A stretch of 64,000 nt of DNA. It comes from Monosporascus cannonballus (taxonomy: Eukaryota; Ascomycota; Sordariomycetes; Xylariales). The stretch spans positions 127,009 through 191,008 of the forward strand of contig QJNS01000039.1 in assembly GCA_004154925.1 (NCBI GenBank). Reading direction: 5' to 3'. The notes under the pieces were generated by a model. That model made no database searches, was not told the DNA's origin, and saw only the letters and a program-made list of their open reading frames with translations. Positions 1-13,520 of the stretch are shown piece after piece; within the stretch, counting starts at the first letter, position 1; every line of letters starts with the position of its first letter. A program made the position numbers and the translations under genes.

Positions 1-116
1 CCCGTTAAATCCTTTAGATCATTCCGGATCTATATTATATGATTTCGACTTACTTAGGTTCTATTTCGGTTACCAAGCAACCGTTTCTAAGACTCCCCCT
101 TAGTTGGGTTATAATA
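1..116 (-). repeat. LTR fragment of element C (window edge)
   Basis: Reverse complement of the first part of the B-type LTR. It ends at the LTR's TGTTAT terminus at 116. The rest of this LTR lies outside the window. Confidence 0.8.
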
Positions 117-180
117 CGATTTTTTTTCCTCAAATTTTGCCTTTAAGATTTTTCTGGTAAACTTTTCTTTGTCCGTTATT

Positions 181-693
181 ATGTTTAACCAAATCGTTAA
201 GAACCGTAAACGTATTAACCAGAAAAAAAACGCGAAACTTTAATTCGTTTTGTTTTTAATTCTGGTTTTGAAGTTATGCCTTATACGGCCTATTTTCGTA
301 TTAGTAACTTATGCATTATGTCGGATGATATAACGCATTATTAATAATATATCTTGAAAAAACGCCATTATAACGATTCCTGTATTTCTTTTTTATTTTT
401 AAATAATATTAATAAGAAAATATAATATTTATAATTAAATAAATCTTTTATCTATTAATATTTTCGTCATATTCGTTAAAAATTATTAATACTATTTCGT
501 CGTTTGGACGAAGCGTTCTTTCGTTTAGAACGTTTTCGTACTTAATAAGATTTTCTTCGCAAAAAAGGCGTAAAAATAATTAACCGAGGTTTTTAATCCT
601 TGGATAAACTGGAAAAATAAGAAAAAGCCGATCGCCTAAAGGCGAAACGTAAGCGTTTGGAAATTGAACTTCGCGCTGCGTTATACGAATAAT
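181..693 (+). pseudogene. Antisense Zn2Cys6-spaced ORF relic in element C
   Basis: This lies opposite to the element's pol strand, directly inside its 3' LTR. It begins with an ATG at 181 and shares the Arg/Lys-rich start (…NRKRIN) with the same region of elements B and E. Six positions spaced CX2CX6CX8CX2CX6C fall at 282-371. One is still Cys and the other five are Tyr, which TGT/TGC to TAT/TAC (RIP-type) would give. A Met-Ser-Asp follows the third Cys as in B. Downstream codons are rich in Leu, Arg, Lys and Glu and could form a coiled coil. In-frame TAA codons break it. The end is approximate. The spacing is that of fungal binuclear zinc clusters; function is unknown. Confidence 0.55.
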
Positions 694-3600
694 TTTATTT
701 TTCCAATATCATCGTAAATATAAATTAGAACGTAATTATTTCTAATAATTCCGTCGTTACTGGTAGAAATTCCTTAATAAGCGTTGGACACCAATAAGGA
801 TTTTGGCGGGTTCCTGGATATTTTCGGAATCCGGGTACTTTTTTATTTAATTAAGTACAAGGTAAATCCGTTTTATTTTTGTATATCGAAAATGTTCTCT
901 ATTGCGTATACTTATTCATTTTTTATTTCTATATCGTCTTATGCCGTATATATTTTAATTATATTTTTTGTTAAATCGAATAAAAAAATACAAAATATTC
1001 CATGGAATTTGACGTTGGTTCGGAATTCTAATAGGTAATTATTTTCAGAGATTTTTTTAATAATTTTGTATAGACCGATATACTTAAAATCGAATTTTTT
1101 GCTAAGTCGTTTTGTTTAAACGTTTTTTGTGCCGAAAAAAACCATTTCCCCTTTTTCGAAAATTAATTTTTTAACATTATTATTTGAATTATTCTGATAT
1201 AAGGATTATTTTAATATTAATTAAATCGTTACCATATATGTTTTTATAAACTTTTCAATTAAAATTACAATTTGCATTCGCTAATAATATTTTAATGGTT
1301 TTATGGTAATTAATATTATAAGCGAATTATATAATTAATAATTTTTCAACCTGGTTATTTTGTTCGTAATTAATATAATATCGTAAATAAATTTTTAAGA
1401 TTTGATTTATTCGTTTTATTGATTTATTTAAAATAATTTGCATTAATAATCCGTATATATTAAAGATATATTTAAAAAAGAATATATATTATTTGATCGG
1501 GGTTCATGTTCTTATAATATGGTAAATAGTATAAAAAGTTCGTAAATCGGTCAACGTTTACGAAAATACAGTTATAATTTATTTTTATAATTAAAGTTTC
1601 TGATATAGGAAATTTGGTCATAAAATCGAATGTAACTAAATACTATGGTCACGTTACGACTGGTAATAGATGTAATTCTCTATATAGTTGGTATTATCGA
1701 ACCTTTATCCTGGCGTAAATATTGTATTATTATATAACTTTTCGTATAGTTAAATTTACTCCAAAAAGAAAATATATACGTTAAAGCCGCTCTAAGATTT
1801 TGTAAATCCCTGGATATCCGTACAATTAATGTTTGTATATTTTTCGTATTAAATCCCTTGGATATTGTTCTGAAATTTCTATTTTATTCGTTTTTTGATT
1901 TTCTGGAAAACCGTCATTATATTGCTGGATTTTCTGGTACATATTAAAAGGTACTGCCCGAATTATCGCAATTTATTATCAGCGTAAATATCTTTTGGTA
2001 ATAGAATCGAAAATTATATAATTAATTTTAGTCAATTCTTCTTTAAGATTTAATTATTTATTTAGGGCATTAACTTTATTATTTTCTAACCTTTTTTTGT
2101 AAATAATAAGGAAATCAAAATTCATTAATTTTTTCGCATAACGAAATTATCGTTTTATAAATTTCTTAATTATAGTAAATCGGATAGAATTTTGATAATC
2201 CGTATAAAACTTAATCTAGTACAAATTCTTTTTTAAAAAATGCCTAAACTTTCGGAATGCCATAATAATGGCCATAAAGTTCTTATCTGGAATACCGTAA
2301 TTAAACTTGGCTTTTTTTAACTTATATAAAAAAATTATAATAAGGTATAATTTGCTTTAATTATTCCGTTATTCGATCATTATGCCTAATGCGTAATCCG
2401 AAATATTAGTTTTTAATTTAACGAGGCGGTTTGAATCGTGCATAATTAATACTAATTTGCTAATAATCGTATCTTTAATATCCCGAAATGCTTCTTCTAT
2501 ATTGATATTTATTTAAATTCTTTTTCTTTTTCGTAAGTTTATTAAAAATATAATTATTTTGCTAAAGTTTCAAATAAATTTCCTGTAATAATTGGCAAAT
2601 TTAAAAAATATCTGTACCTTTATAACTGTCGTTAACGTCTGTTATTCTATAACTGCAGCAATTTTCTTAGAGTTTATCCTAATACATTCTAGGGTAATAA
2701 TATATCCTATATATTCCATTTCTTATACGTAGAACTAACTTTTTTTTACGTTAATAAGTAACCTTATGTCATATAAACTTAGAATACCTTATGAATATAT
2801 TTTAGGTATAATTTTTCTGTCTTTAAGAAAATAAGAATGTCGTCGATATAACAAATAACGAAAATATCGAGATATTTTCGTAATAGGTAATTTATTATGC
2901 GTTAAAAAGTTGTGAATATGTTTGGATATTCTATCAATATAACCAAATACTTAATTAATCCGTATTTTATCGTAAAAGTTATTTTTTATTTGTATTTTTT
3001 CTTAATTTTTATAAGATTATATTTATCTTTAAAATCGAAGATTATAAATTATTAAGCTCCGTAAAATCTGTTTTGTATTTCTGTAATTAAAGGTAATAAT
3101 ATTTCATCGTTAATAATAATATCGTTTAATTATCGATAATTAACTATAAATTATAATTTTCTGTTTATTTAAATACGAAACATATAAGATATCTCATTTA
3201 TAACTTCGAAAATCGAATTCATTTTTATAACCGACTTTCTAGGTATTCTTTAAAAATACATAATTCGTTTCCGTTAAAGTTATAAATAAGGTAAAACTTT
3301 ATCGAAGATCTTTCCTTAAAAATTCTTTTATAATCCTATTTATTATATTCTAATAATTTCGTATTATGATCTTTTCTGAAAATCTGCTTTTATCTTTAAT
3401 ATTATAATAATATATTAATGAGGTCTGCTAACGTTTAGGGCTATTATTTCAAATCGTTATTTAATTATTTTCTTTTCGTTTTGATAGTAAGAACAGTATA
3501 TCGTATTTTTTTTAATACTTAATATTTTTTATATTTTGTCCCTTTAAATAATAAGGTTTCTGTCGTATCCTTATATTTGCATTCATCCTTATTATCGATC

Positions 3601-4737
3601 GTATATTTTAATTTTAATTTTCTTTTTTTATTTATTTATAAGATATAAGGTAAAGTTTAACTGGTTAATCTCCTTATGAATTAAGATTTTACACCAATAT
3701 ATTTATAATAAATCTAAATTCATATCGTAATTCTAAAATAGAACGATACCGAAATCGATTATTTAATATCGTCCTTAAATTAAAATCTCGAAATAATTAA
3801 CTTTACGTATGATTTTCTCGTTATTATAAACAAATTCCTAACCTTTGACATTTGTCGCTATATAAAGTTTTAACTTATATCTTAAATAATAATCTAAACT
3901 TACTAACCATATCTGGTGCAATATAATTCCCGCCTAAAGTTCCGTAATTTACCCTTACGGTATACCAATATATTCCAATTCGTATTTTTAAGGTAATAAA
4001 ATTATAAACGGTTTTTATCGTCGCGTTTAAAGCCCTTTTTAGAAATTTCTTTTAATTTCTTTAAATTTTATTATCCTACAGCTTTTGTATAGGTAACCTT
4101 TTCCTTTTAATTCTTAATTGAATTTATCGAACTTTATTTATATTTCGATATTTAACGCGTTAAATTGCTATAATTATCGTTATTGCTGGCGCACTTTTCT
4201 CTCGAATTATATTTATTACTTTTAATTTTGCTATAATTCTCTTTCTTATTAAATAAATTATTCCTTTATATTTACGGATGCATCCTATTATGGGTCAATT
4301 TGATTATCGTTTCTAAATTCTTTTATAAACTAATGTATTTTTTCTTTAATCACCTCCTTTTCGTAAAAATCTGTAATAAATGCCAATTAAAAATAAAAAT
4401 CTGTAATAAATTTCTGGCAGTATTTTTTTACAGTATACTAAATTAATTCCCTTTCCGTTTAATAATTATATTAATAATAATAATAATAATAAGTCTTTCT
4501 ACGGGCATTATCTTCTTTCGGGCCAGCGTTTTATTTCGGCCAGTTATTAAACATTTCTGGGGCTGTGAATCGAAAATATCGATGCAATTATTTAGTATAT
4601 TTGTTATTTCCGTTACGGCTTCAAAAGTTGGATATTTTATAATATATATAAGTAATCCGTCTATAAATATATTTATTTTATTCCTTAGAATCGGAATATT
4701 TTCGTTGTTAATATTATATGGCGTATATTTTGCCGTA

Positions 4738-5120
4738 TGTTATGACCCAGCCAAGGGAGGGTCTCGGAAAAGGTCACTTGATGACCGAAACAGGACCCAA
4801 ATGGGTCGATATCACGTAATATAGATCCGGAGTGATCCAAGAAATCTAACGGGATCCATACAGTTATCCGTATATGGATCCGGAGTAATTCAAAAAATCC
4901 AAAGGGATCCATAAAAGGATATATACGTTCATTACTTCCATAGTTTAAATAGCTTCAGCTTGCAAAATTTATTAATATTAATCGTTTGTAATAAGGTATT
5001 CTTGGTATTATAAAACGTAACATATCACTATATTTATTACTTAAATTCCCGCGATACTTCTGCTAACATAAATTTATCGACTTAAGGTTTAATAATTAGT
5101 TAAATTACTAAGCCGTTATA
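4738..5120 (+). repeat. 5' LTR of element B
   Basis: 383 bp, collinear with 11090-11472. The first half (U3 side) contains a tandemly duplicated module built around GGATCC/GATCC words. The second half is shared with the other Gypsy families in the window. Confidence 0.85.
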
Positions 5121-8100
5121 CGTTACAAATATTTATTTAATAATACTATTAAATTCTAAGCAATATTTAATATTGTTAAAATATTAATTAACGTTTAAAA
5201 AACCCGTATTTAATAACTTTAGATTCGAATTCGAAAATTAAAAAGAGAATCCGACAAATTAAAGTTACGTTACCTACCTAAGCCTTTTTCGACCGTATAA
5301 AACTTAAAAAGTTAAAACCTTATAATAAAAAAGGCAACTTTTAAACTTTTTTAATTTAAGTACAAATCTACCTTTATTTCTTAAACCTTAACAACCTGGC
5401 AAATTAAGTTTTAACAGTAAGAATATAACTAACGGGAAATACTGTTAATTGGTTTAAACACGTAATAAGGAATTTCCTGGAAATAAGAAAATCTAATAAG
5501 GAAAATTTTATTAATAAAATCTTTTTACTTTATACCAATTTCGAAAATAAAATACGCGATAATTTCGGCAATCCGGATAAAAATGATTTACGACCTAATA
5601 CCTTTTATAATTTGAATAAAAAAGATATATATTTAAATATGCCGTAATTTTCAAATATTTTACAGTTAAGGCCGAATAAGGAAATAATAAAGTTAACGCC
5701 CTTATTAAGATATTTTATAAAGAGTTAAAAAATAATATAAAAATAGAATTATTCGAATTAAACGATTAATTACTCTGGACCGGTATATTGTAAAAATAAT
5801 TAAAATCGATAATCGACAATTTGAAAAACGATAAGAAAAAAAGATAATACGCTTGATATTCGAGATATCACAGGTCCAATAAGGGGAAAAAACGAGACGT
5901 ATTCCTTATTTCTTATAAAACGGCGTTAGAACTTATAGAATTCGGCGTTACTCATAAATAAGACTGGAGCCAGATTAAGTGCTTTAATTACGGCAAAATA
6001 GGATACAAAGCTTATAAATATAGGAAATCTAAAAAACTACGGCAAGGTACTTAAATCCTTATACCGAAAAAACAATTAAGGAATAACTAAGGAAACGACA
6101 TCAAAACTATTATCATAATCCAAGTTAAATATATATCAGGCTTACGGTAAAAGGTTTAATGAGGATTATTACGATAAAAAATTCAACGAAAAATGCGAAA
6201 AATCAAAAGCCTAACTTGATAAATATTACGAACATAATAAGAAACATTATAAAAATAATTACGTAAATATTAGAATTAAACAAAAAAGTTTGTCCCGGAA
6301 TATTTAATCGATATAGCAAAATATACGCCATATATTATCAACGCCGAAAATAGCCCGGTTACAAAAATTAAAAGCAATATATTTATAAACGAATTACCTA
6401 TATGTATTATAAAAAGTTTAATTTTTCAAACCGTATCGGAAATAACAAAAATAATAAGTAATAATATCAATAATTTCGAACTATAATCCCAGAAAATATC
6501 TAATAACTGGTCTAAATAAAAAGCAGGCCCAAAAGAAAATAATGTCCGTAAAAGGACTTTTTTTATTATTATGGATAATATAATTATTAAACGGAAAAGG
6601 AATTAATCCAGTGTATAATAACAAAATATTATCAAAGAATTATTACAGATTTTTACATTTAATTAATATTTATTATAAATTTCCCAAAAAAGGGTTATTA
6701 AGAAAAAATACGTAAACTTATAAGAAATCTTTAAAACGATAATTAAAATAATATATAATAAGATATAATCGTAAATATAAAGAAATAATTTATTTAATAA
6801 AGAAAATTTTATATTAGAACTAAAAATAATTAATTTAACTTAAAAGAATAATACGCCGGCAATAACGATGGATATAATAATTTAATGCATTAAACGGAAA
6901 AATATAAGTAAACCTTAATAGATTCGAATAAGAATTAAAAGAAAGAAATTACCTATAAAAATTATAAAATAACGAAACATAAAGAAATTAAAAAGAACTT
7001 TTAAAAAAGGCTTTAAAGATAATAATAAAAAACGTTGGCGACCTTGCTGCTTTAGATATATAAATCGAAACATATTAATATATTGTAATGGTAAATTACG
7101 AAACTTTTAGCGGAAATTATATTATATTAAATATAATTAACGAACTTAAATTAATATAGAAATATAAGTTAAAACCTTATATAACGATAAATATCGAAAA
7201 TTAGGAATTTGCTTACAATAATAAAAGAATTATACGCAAAATTAATTATTTCAAGATTTTTATTAAAAGATAATATTAAATAATTAAATTCAATATCATT
7301 TTATTTAAGAATTACAATTTAATCTTAGGATTATTATGGATACGCCAATATAAAATCCAAATTAATATAAAGATTAATTAAGTAAAATTTACCTTATGCC
7401 CTATTAACGGATAAAAAAAATTAAAATCTTAATATTCAATTCATAATGGTAACGAATATACGCATAAAAATACGATAAAAACCTTACTACCTAAAAGAAC
7501 ACAATATAAAAGAGGGGCATTAAAAATAAATACGACATATTTTTATTACTATTAAAACCAAATTAAAGCAATTAATTAATAATTTGAAAAATAATAGTAA
7601 CAGCCCCAAGAATTAAAAGATTTAATTCATATATTATCACAATATTACAAATATAAGCAGCTTTTCAAAAAAAACTTAATACGAAATTATTAAAATATAA
7701 CGAATAAAATCATAAAATAATCCTTAAAAAAGGATTTTCGATAAAGTTTTGCCCTATTTACAACTTTAACGGAAACGAATTACGTACTTTTAAAAAATAC
7801 CTGGAAAATCGGTTGTAAAAAAGATAAATTTAATTTTCGAAATTATTAATAAGATACCTTATGTTTTTCGTACCAAAAAAAATTAAAAATTATAACTTAT
7901 AATTAATTATCGATAATTAAACGATATTATTATTAAGGATTAAACGTTATTACCTTTAATTACGGAAATAAAAAATTGATTTTACGGAATTTAATAATTT
8001 ATAATATTCGATTTTAAAAATAAATGTAACTTTATTAAGATTAAGAAAAAATACGAATGAAAAATAACGTATAAAACAAAATGCGAATTATTTAAATATT

Positions 8101-10500
8101 TGATTATATTAATGAAATTTACGAACGTATTAGTAATTTTCCAGCGAATAATTAATTACGTATTACGAAAATATCTTAATGTTTTCGTTATTTGTTATTT
8201 CGACGATATCTTTATTTTTTTGGAAACCAAAAAAATATATATAAAATATATTTATAAAACTTTTTAAGTTTTACAAAATATAAAGCTATTCGTTAACGTA
8301 AAAAAAAGTTAATTTTATATACAGGAAATAAAATATCTAGAACATATTATTACCTTAGAATATATCAAAATAAACCCTAAAAAATCGTTATAATTACAAA
8401 ATAACAAAGGTTAATAATAGTTAAGGAGGTATAAGTATTTCTTAAATTCGTTAATTATAATGGGAAATTTATTCGAAATTTTAGCAAAATAATTATATCC
8501 TTAACGAATTTTACGAAAGAAAAAATTTAAATGGTTGCCAGATACGAAAAATGCATTTCAAGATATTAAGGATACGATTACCAGCAAACCAATATTAATT
8601 ATATACGATTTAAACCGCCCCGTTAAATTAAAAACCGATATTTCGGATTATGTATTAAACGTAATAATCAGATAACAAAACAATTAAGGTAAATTATACC
8701 TTATTATATTTTTTTGGTACAAATTTAAAAAAGCTGAATTTAATTACGGTATTCCAGATAAGGAATTTATGGTCATTATTATGGCATTCCGAAAATTTAG
8801 GTATTTCCTAAAAGGAAATTTGCATTAAATTAAGGTTTATACGGATTATCCAAATCTTACCCGATTTATTACGATCAAAGAATTTACAGAATAATAACTT
8901 TATTACGCGGAAAAATTGGCAAATTTCGATTTCGTTATTATTTATAAGAAAAAAATTACAGAACGGCAAAGCAAATACCTTAAATAAGCGACCAAACTTC
9001 GAAAAAAATTGGTTAAAATTAACTATATAATTCTTGATATTATTATAGAAAAGTATTTACGCTTACGACAAATTGTAACAATTCGGGCAGTATTTTACGA
9101 TATGCACCAGAAAATTTAACAGCATAACGATAATTTCCTAAAAAACTAAAAAACGGATAAAATATGAGTTTTAAAGGAATATCAAAAGGATTTAATACGA
9201 GAAATATACGAACATTAGTTATACGGATATTTAGGGATCCATAAAACTTTAAAACGGCTTTAACGCACATATTTTTCTTTTAAAATAAATTTAATAATAC
9301 AAAAAGTTATACGGTAATACGATATTTGCGCTAAAGCAAAAATTTGACGACATAAACCATACGGAAAATTATAACTATTATTAATTACAAAATCATTATG
9401 ATATTTAATTATATTCGATTTTATTATTAAACTTCCTATATCAGAATATTTAGCTCCGGAAATATATTACGTCAGTATTTTCGTAAGTATGGATTAATTT
9501 ACGAAATCTTCTTACTTTTTAATATATTACGAAAATATAAACGCCAAACAAATAATATATATTTTTAAAACATATCTTTAATATATACGGATTACCAGTA
9601 AAAATTATTTTAAATAAAAAATCGATATTTGCATTAAAGTTTTCGCAAAACCTTATGGCATAAATTGGCCTAAATTACAAATTTTCCAACGTATTTAAAT
9701 TTTAAATAAATAAATAAACGGAACGAACAAATTAAACCTTGAAAAGTTACTTACGATATTACATTAATTATAAATAAAATAACTTGGTTAAAAAATTACT
9801 TATAATTTAATTAGCTTATAATATTAATTATTACAAAATTCTTAAGATAATATTTACGAATGTAAATTTTGGTTTTATCCTAAAAGTTTATAAAACAATA
9901 CGCAACGACGGCCTAATTAATATCAAAATAATCCTTACGTTAAAACAATTACGATAATTATATTAAAAAAATAAAAACAAAACTGAAATTCGTACGAAAT
10001 TAAATAAATGAATATTATAACTAAAAAAAGTTAAAAATTAATTTTCGAAAAAGCGAAAATGGTTTTTTCGTTATAAAAAACATTTAAATAAAACGACCTA
10101 GTAAAGAATTTGATTTCAAATATATCGGTCCATACAAAATTATTAAGAAAATCGCAGATAATAATTATTAATTAGAACTTTTACCAAAAGTTAAACTCCA
10201 TCTAATTTTTTACTTTTTTTATTCGAGTTAGCGGCAAATATAATTAAGGTGCATACGGCATAAAACGACGTAAAAATAAAAGACGAATAAGCGTACAAAA
10301 TGAAAAAAATCCTTAACATACGAAAATAAAATAAACTTACTTAATACCTATTTAAATAAAAAAATATCTGAATTCTAAAAATATTGAGGAATCTGCCAAA
10401 AATCTTATTAGCGCCTGACGCTTATTGAAAAACTTTTACCAGTAATAACGGAACCACCAGAAATAATCGCGTCCTAATTTATATTTACGATACGATCGAA
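5121..10500 (+). pseudogene. Gag-Pol remnant of element B
   Basis: The Gag zinc knuckle (CX2CX4HX4C) is at 5980-6021. Only the first Cys survives; the second Cys, the His and the last Cys are all Tyr, as RIP would produce. Further along are the reverse transcriptase Tyr-Phe-Asp-Asp at 8196-8207 and an RNase H start around 8631-8660 (Thr-Asp-x-Ser-Asp-Tyr). The block Val-Tyr-Thr-Asp-Tyr, normally ending in His, is near 8835-8850. An integrase zinc-binding region is at about 9211-9260 (Gly-Tyr-Leu-Gly-x-x-Lys-Thr-Leu), and an integrase C-terminal Gly-Pro-Tyr-Lys-Ile segment is near 10110-10215. The numerous in-frame TAA/TAG codons make this a pseudogene. Boundaries are approximate. Confidence 0.8.
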
Positions 10501-10509
10501 TGAATAAAA

Positions 10510-11022
10510 TTATTCGGAAAATACCGAACGAAATTCGTTTTTCAAACGTCCACGTTCCGCTTTTAAACGATCGGCCTTTTCTTACTTTTCCAATTCGTCT
10601 AAGGATTAAAGATCTCGATTAATTATTTCCATACCCTTTTTATAAAGAAGATTTTGTTAAATGTAAAAATACTTTAAACAAAATAATACCTTATCCAAAT
10701 AACGGGATATAATTAACAATTTTTAACGGGTATTACGAAAATACTGCCGGACGGAAAAATTTTTTAACCGCAAACGTTCCATTTCCTTATTAATATTATT
10801 TAAGGAAAAAAAGAGGATATCGGAACTATCGTAATGGCGTTTTTTCAGGATGCAGTACTAATAATGCGTTATATTATCCGACATAGTACAAAGGTTACCA
10901 GCACGAAAACAAGGTATACAAGGTATAACTTCAAAACGAAAATTAAAAACAAAAAAAACCAAAGCTTTACGCTTTTCTTTTTGGTTAATACGTTTGCGGT
11001 TCTTAGTAACTCGGCCAGACAT
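10510..11022 (-). pseudogene. Antisense Zn2Cys6-spaced ORF relic in element B
   Basis: This reads on the minus strand, against pol, from an ATG at 11022 just inside the 3' LTR. The N-terminus is Met-Ser-Gly-Arg followed by a basic stretch. At 10920-10831 six positions have the spacing CX2CX6CX8CX2CX6C. Four are still Cys and two are Tyr, making this the best preserved copy in the window. A TAG sits between the fourth and fifth positions. The following region is Leu/Lys/Arg rich with a few TAA stops and may have been a coiled coil. The end is approximate. Confidence 0.6.
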
Positions 11023-11089
11023 AATTATAAGTAAAAAAAGAACTTACCAGAAAAATGTAAAGGGCAAGATTTAAGGAAAAAAGAAATCG

Positions 11090-11472
11090 TATTATAACCC
11101 AGCCAAAAGAAAGTCTCGGAAACGGTTACTTAATAATCGAAACAAGACCCAAATAGGTCGAAATCACGTAATATGAATCCGGAATAATCCAAAGGATCCA
11201 ACGGGATCCATACAATTATCCGTGTGTGGATCCGGAATAATCCAAAAGATCCAACGGGATTTATAAAAGGATATATACGCTTATTATTTCCATAATCTAG
11301 ATAATTTCAACTTGTAACACTTATCAATACTAATCGCTTACAATAAGGCATCCTTAGTATTACGAAACGTAACACATTACTATATTTATTACTCAGATTC
11401 CCACGATACTCCTGCTAACATAAACCCGTCGACTTAAGGTTTAATAGTTGGTTAAACCGCTAAGCCGTCACA
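11090..11472 (+). repeat. 3' LTR of element B
   Basis: 383 bp, the same length as the 5' copy. It is followed by TCGTA, the presumed right-hand target-site duplication. Confidence 0.85.
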
Positions 11473-12823
11473 TCGTATCGATTAGGGGTTCCGAGATAAA
11501 CTTTTTTTTATTTAATTTTAATATTTGCGTAATTATTTTTATAATGTTTTTCGTTATGTTTACGATATTTATTAAGCCAGCTTTTTGGCTTTTTGTATTT
11601 CTTATTGGACTTTTCGCTATAAGGGACCTGATATATGCTTAAGTTAAATCATATTAATATATTTGCTTTCGTTTTTCTAATTTTTTTAAATTATCTCTTA
11701 GGTAAAAGTTTTTAGTTATTTTAACGGGGTTTTTTAAATACCTGGCATTACGTTACATTATGTTTTATTTTGTTACAATTATGGCATTTGGTTTGGCTTT
11801 AGTCCTTTTTATAAGTAGCTCCTAATTCCATAGGCCTTAATTCCGTGCCGTAAAAAATGTTATTATGTCGAAAAGCGCTGGTATTAACCGTATATCGGAA
11901 TTTGCTATCATTTTTTCTTTTAATACCTTTAATACGCCAGGCGTATTACCGATTATTAATCTTAATTATTATTACGATATATTTTAATAAATATTTAAGC
12001 CTATCAAATTTAAAAAAACGTTTTTATATTTCTTTTTTTAGGCCGTCGAAAAACTTAATTATTAATATTTTTTATTTTTAACTTAATTTAGCGGCTAACG
12101 GAATTTACGTACTGCCGTAATTAAATACGGATTCTTTTTATCGTAACTATTATATTTATATCTTAATTTTTATTTTTTCGTTTATTATTTCGAAATCTTT
12201 TATTAATATTTATTCAAATTATTCGTCATCATTGTAAATTTGCATTACTTTTAAGATTTATTTTTCGACTGGCAAAATAATATATTATTTTATAACCCAT
12301 TCAAATTAAATAACCTTATTTCAGGTAAATTATTTAATTACGAATTTGATTTATATAATAAACATAATAAACGAATAAGAATATATCTGAAATATATTCG
12401 GCATTAAATTGAAAATAATTATAATTTAATCGAAAGTCCGTTAAAAAGTTCTGATTTAAAAGGTTTAAAAATTTCTCCTAGTTCTTTTGGTAGAATTTAG
12501 CTAAATAACTTAATTTATTCCAAAAAAGGTTCCAGTTTCGGAAGTTTTTTTTTTCCTTAAGCTTTTTATAGGCGGCTTAAAAGGACGTCGTAATATCATT
12601 ATTATTTTTTTAAGCTGGATAATATGTTTATTTATGGTATCTAAACATCGAAAAACTTTTTCGCGAAAAAAACAAAGCTTTTCCTTTTCCTCCTCGAATT
12701 TTATTGCAGTGTTCGAAAAATCAAGAATCTGGTAAGTGGGTTATTCGCGCTGTTTATTGGTAAATATAATGTCGGTAATATTGCTCAAAATCTAACAGTA
12801 TTTTCAAACAAAACTTTACAACG

Positions 12824-13196
12824 TATAATGGCTAAAAGCTTTAACCAACTATTAAACCTTAATCGTACGAGTTTATATTAACAGAAATATCGTAGAAATC
12901 TGAGTAATAGATATAGTAATCGTATTATGTTTCGTAATGCCAAAGGTGCCTTAGATAACGATATTTTATTGTAAGCTAAAAATATTTAAATCATAGAAAT
13001 AATGAACGTATATATCCTTTTATGGATCTCGTTAAATCCTTTGGATCACTCCGGATCCATATCGGATAACTGCATGGATCCCGTTAAATCCCTTGGATCA
13101 TTCCGGATCCATATCACGTGATTTCGACCCATTTGGGTCCCGTTTCGATTACCAAGCGACCGTTTCTGAGACCCCCCCCCCAGTTAGGTCATAACA
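12824..13196 (-). repeat. LTR of element C (right copy, 5' LTR of the element)
   Basis: About 373 bp in minus orientation, from a RIP-altered TGTGACGGC start (here TATAATGGC) to …ATAACA at 13196. Positions about 13022-13066 and 13075-13120 are two copies of one module containing GGATCC, an internal tandem duplication in the U3 part. Confidence 0.8.
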
Positions 13197-13515
13197 CGTT
13201 TACTAAGAACAAGTTAAAATTTTTCTTGGTATATTATTTTTAATTATAACGCCTTTATAATTATAATAGAACAACTATTATTTCTGTAAAGAAAAATATA
13301 ATTTTACCTGTTTTCATATTAAATTTTTAAAATGTTTTAAGTCCACATATTTTATAATATAGTTATTTAGTTAAAATTATAAAACTGTTCTGGATTTAGT
13401 TGCTTTTATCTGTTTGAAAGTTGTAATATAATAACGATAACTGGCGTAGTTAAACAATTATTAAATGAGTTACTTTAGTATAAAATATATTAAAAATCTC
13501 GGTATATAATAATAC
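13197..13515. other. AT-rich gap between elements C and A
   Basis: About 320 bp of AT-rich sequence between the end of element C and the target-site duplication of element A. I see no gene and no repeat boundary in it. Confidence 0.5.
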
Positions 13516-13520
13516 GATTA

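Larger units (their letters stand above)
4738..11472 (+). mobile_element. Element B: full-length Ty3/Gypsy retrotransposon nested in element C
   Basis: Two directly repeated LTRs, both 383 bp (4738-5120 and 11090-11472), begin TGTTAT/TATTAT and end TATA/CACA, consistent with TG…CA termini altered by RIP. The flanking pentamers are CCGTA on the left and TCGTA on the right, a target duplication differing by one C/T change. Between the LTRs, the plus strand shows in order a Gag zinc knuckle, reverse transcriptase, RNase H and integrase, the Ty3/Gypsy order. The total length is 6735 bp. The insertion interrupts element C, so B is younger than C. It has many RIP-type stops and no intact polyprotein. 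Confidence 0.88.
1..13196 (-). mobile_element. Element C: RIP-degraded Ty3/Gypsy retrotransposon, left end cut by window, interrupted by element B
   Basis: Minus-orientation LTR retrotransposon. Its left LTR is visible only as 1-116 and its right LTR is 12824-13196. Both match the LTR of element B in reverse orientation. The internal region is split by element B at 4737/11473: the sequence left of B and right of B is collinear with an uninterrupted stretch of element A around 18.7 kb. Without B, the element would be about 6.7 kb, like the other full-length copies. On the minus strand a reverse transcriptase core is readable, with the catalytic Tyr-Ile-Asp-Asp at 2839-2850. Frames are broken by many TAA/TAG codons that look like CAA/CAG mutated by RIP. 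No open gag-pol remains. Confidence 0.85.

Noticed and set aside
784..1038. Open frames of 60-90 codons in AT-rich blocks (for example 784-1038, 4582-4824, 11448-11642, 11857-12081, 22206-22475)
   Set aside because: They lie inside RIP-degraded transposons, mostly in frames other than the pol or transposase frame, and consist of Ile/Phe/Tyr/Leu/Lys strings expected from AT-rich DNA.
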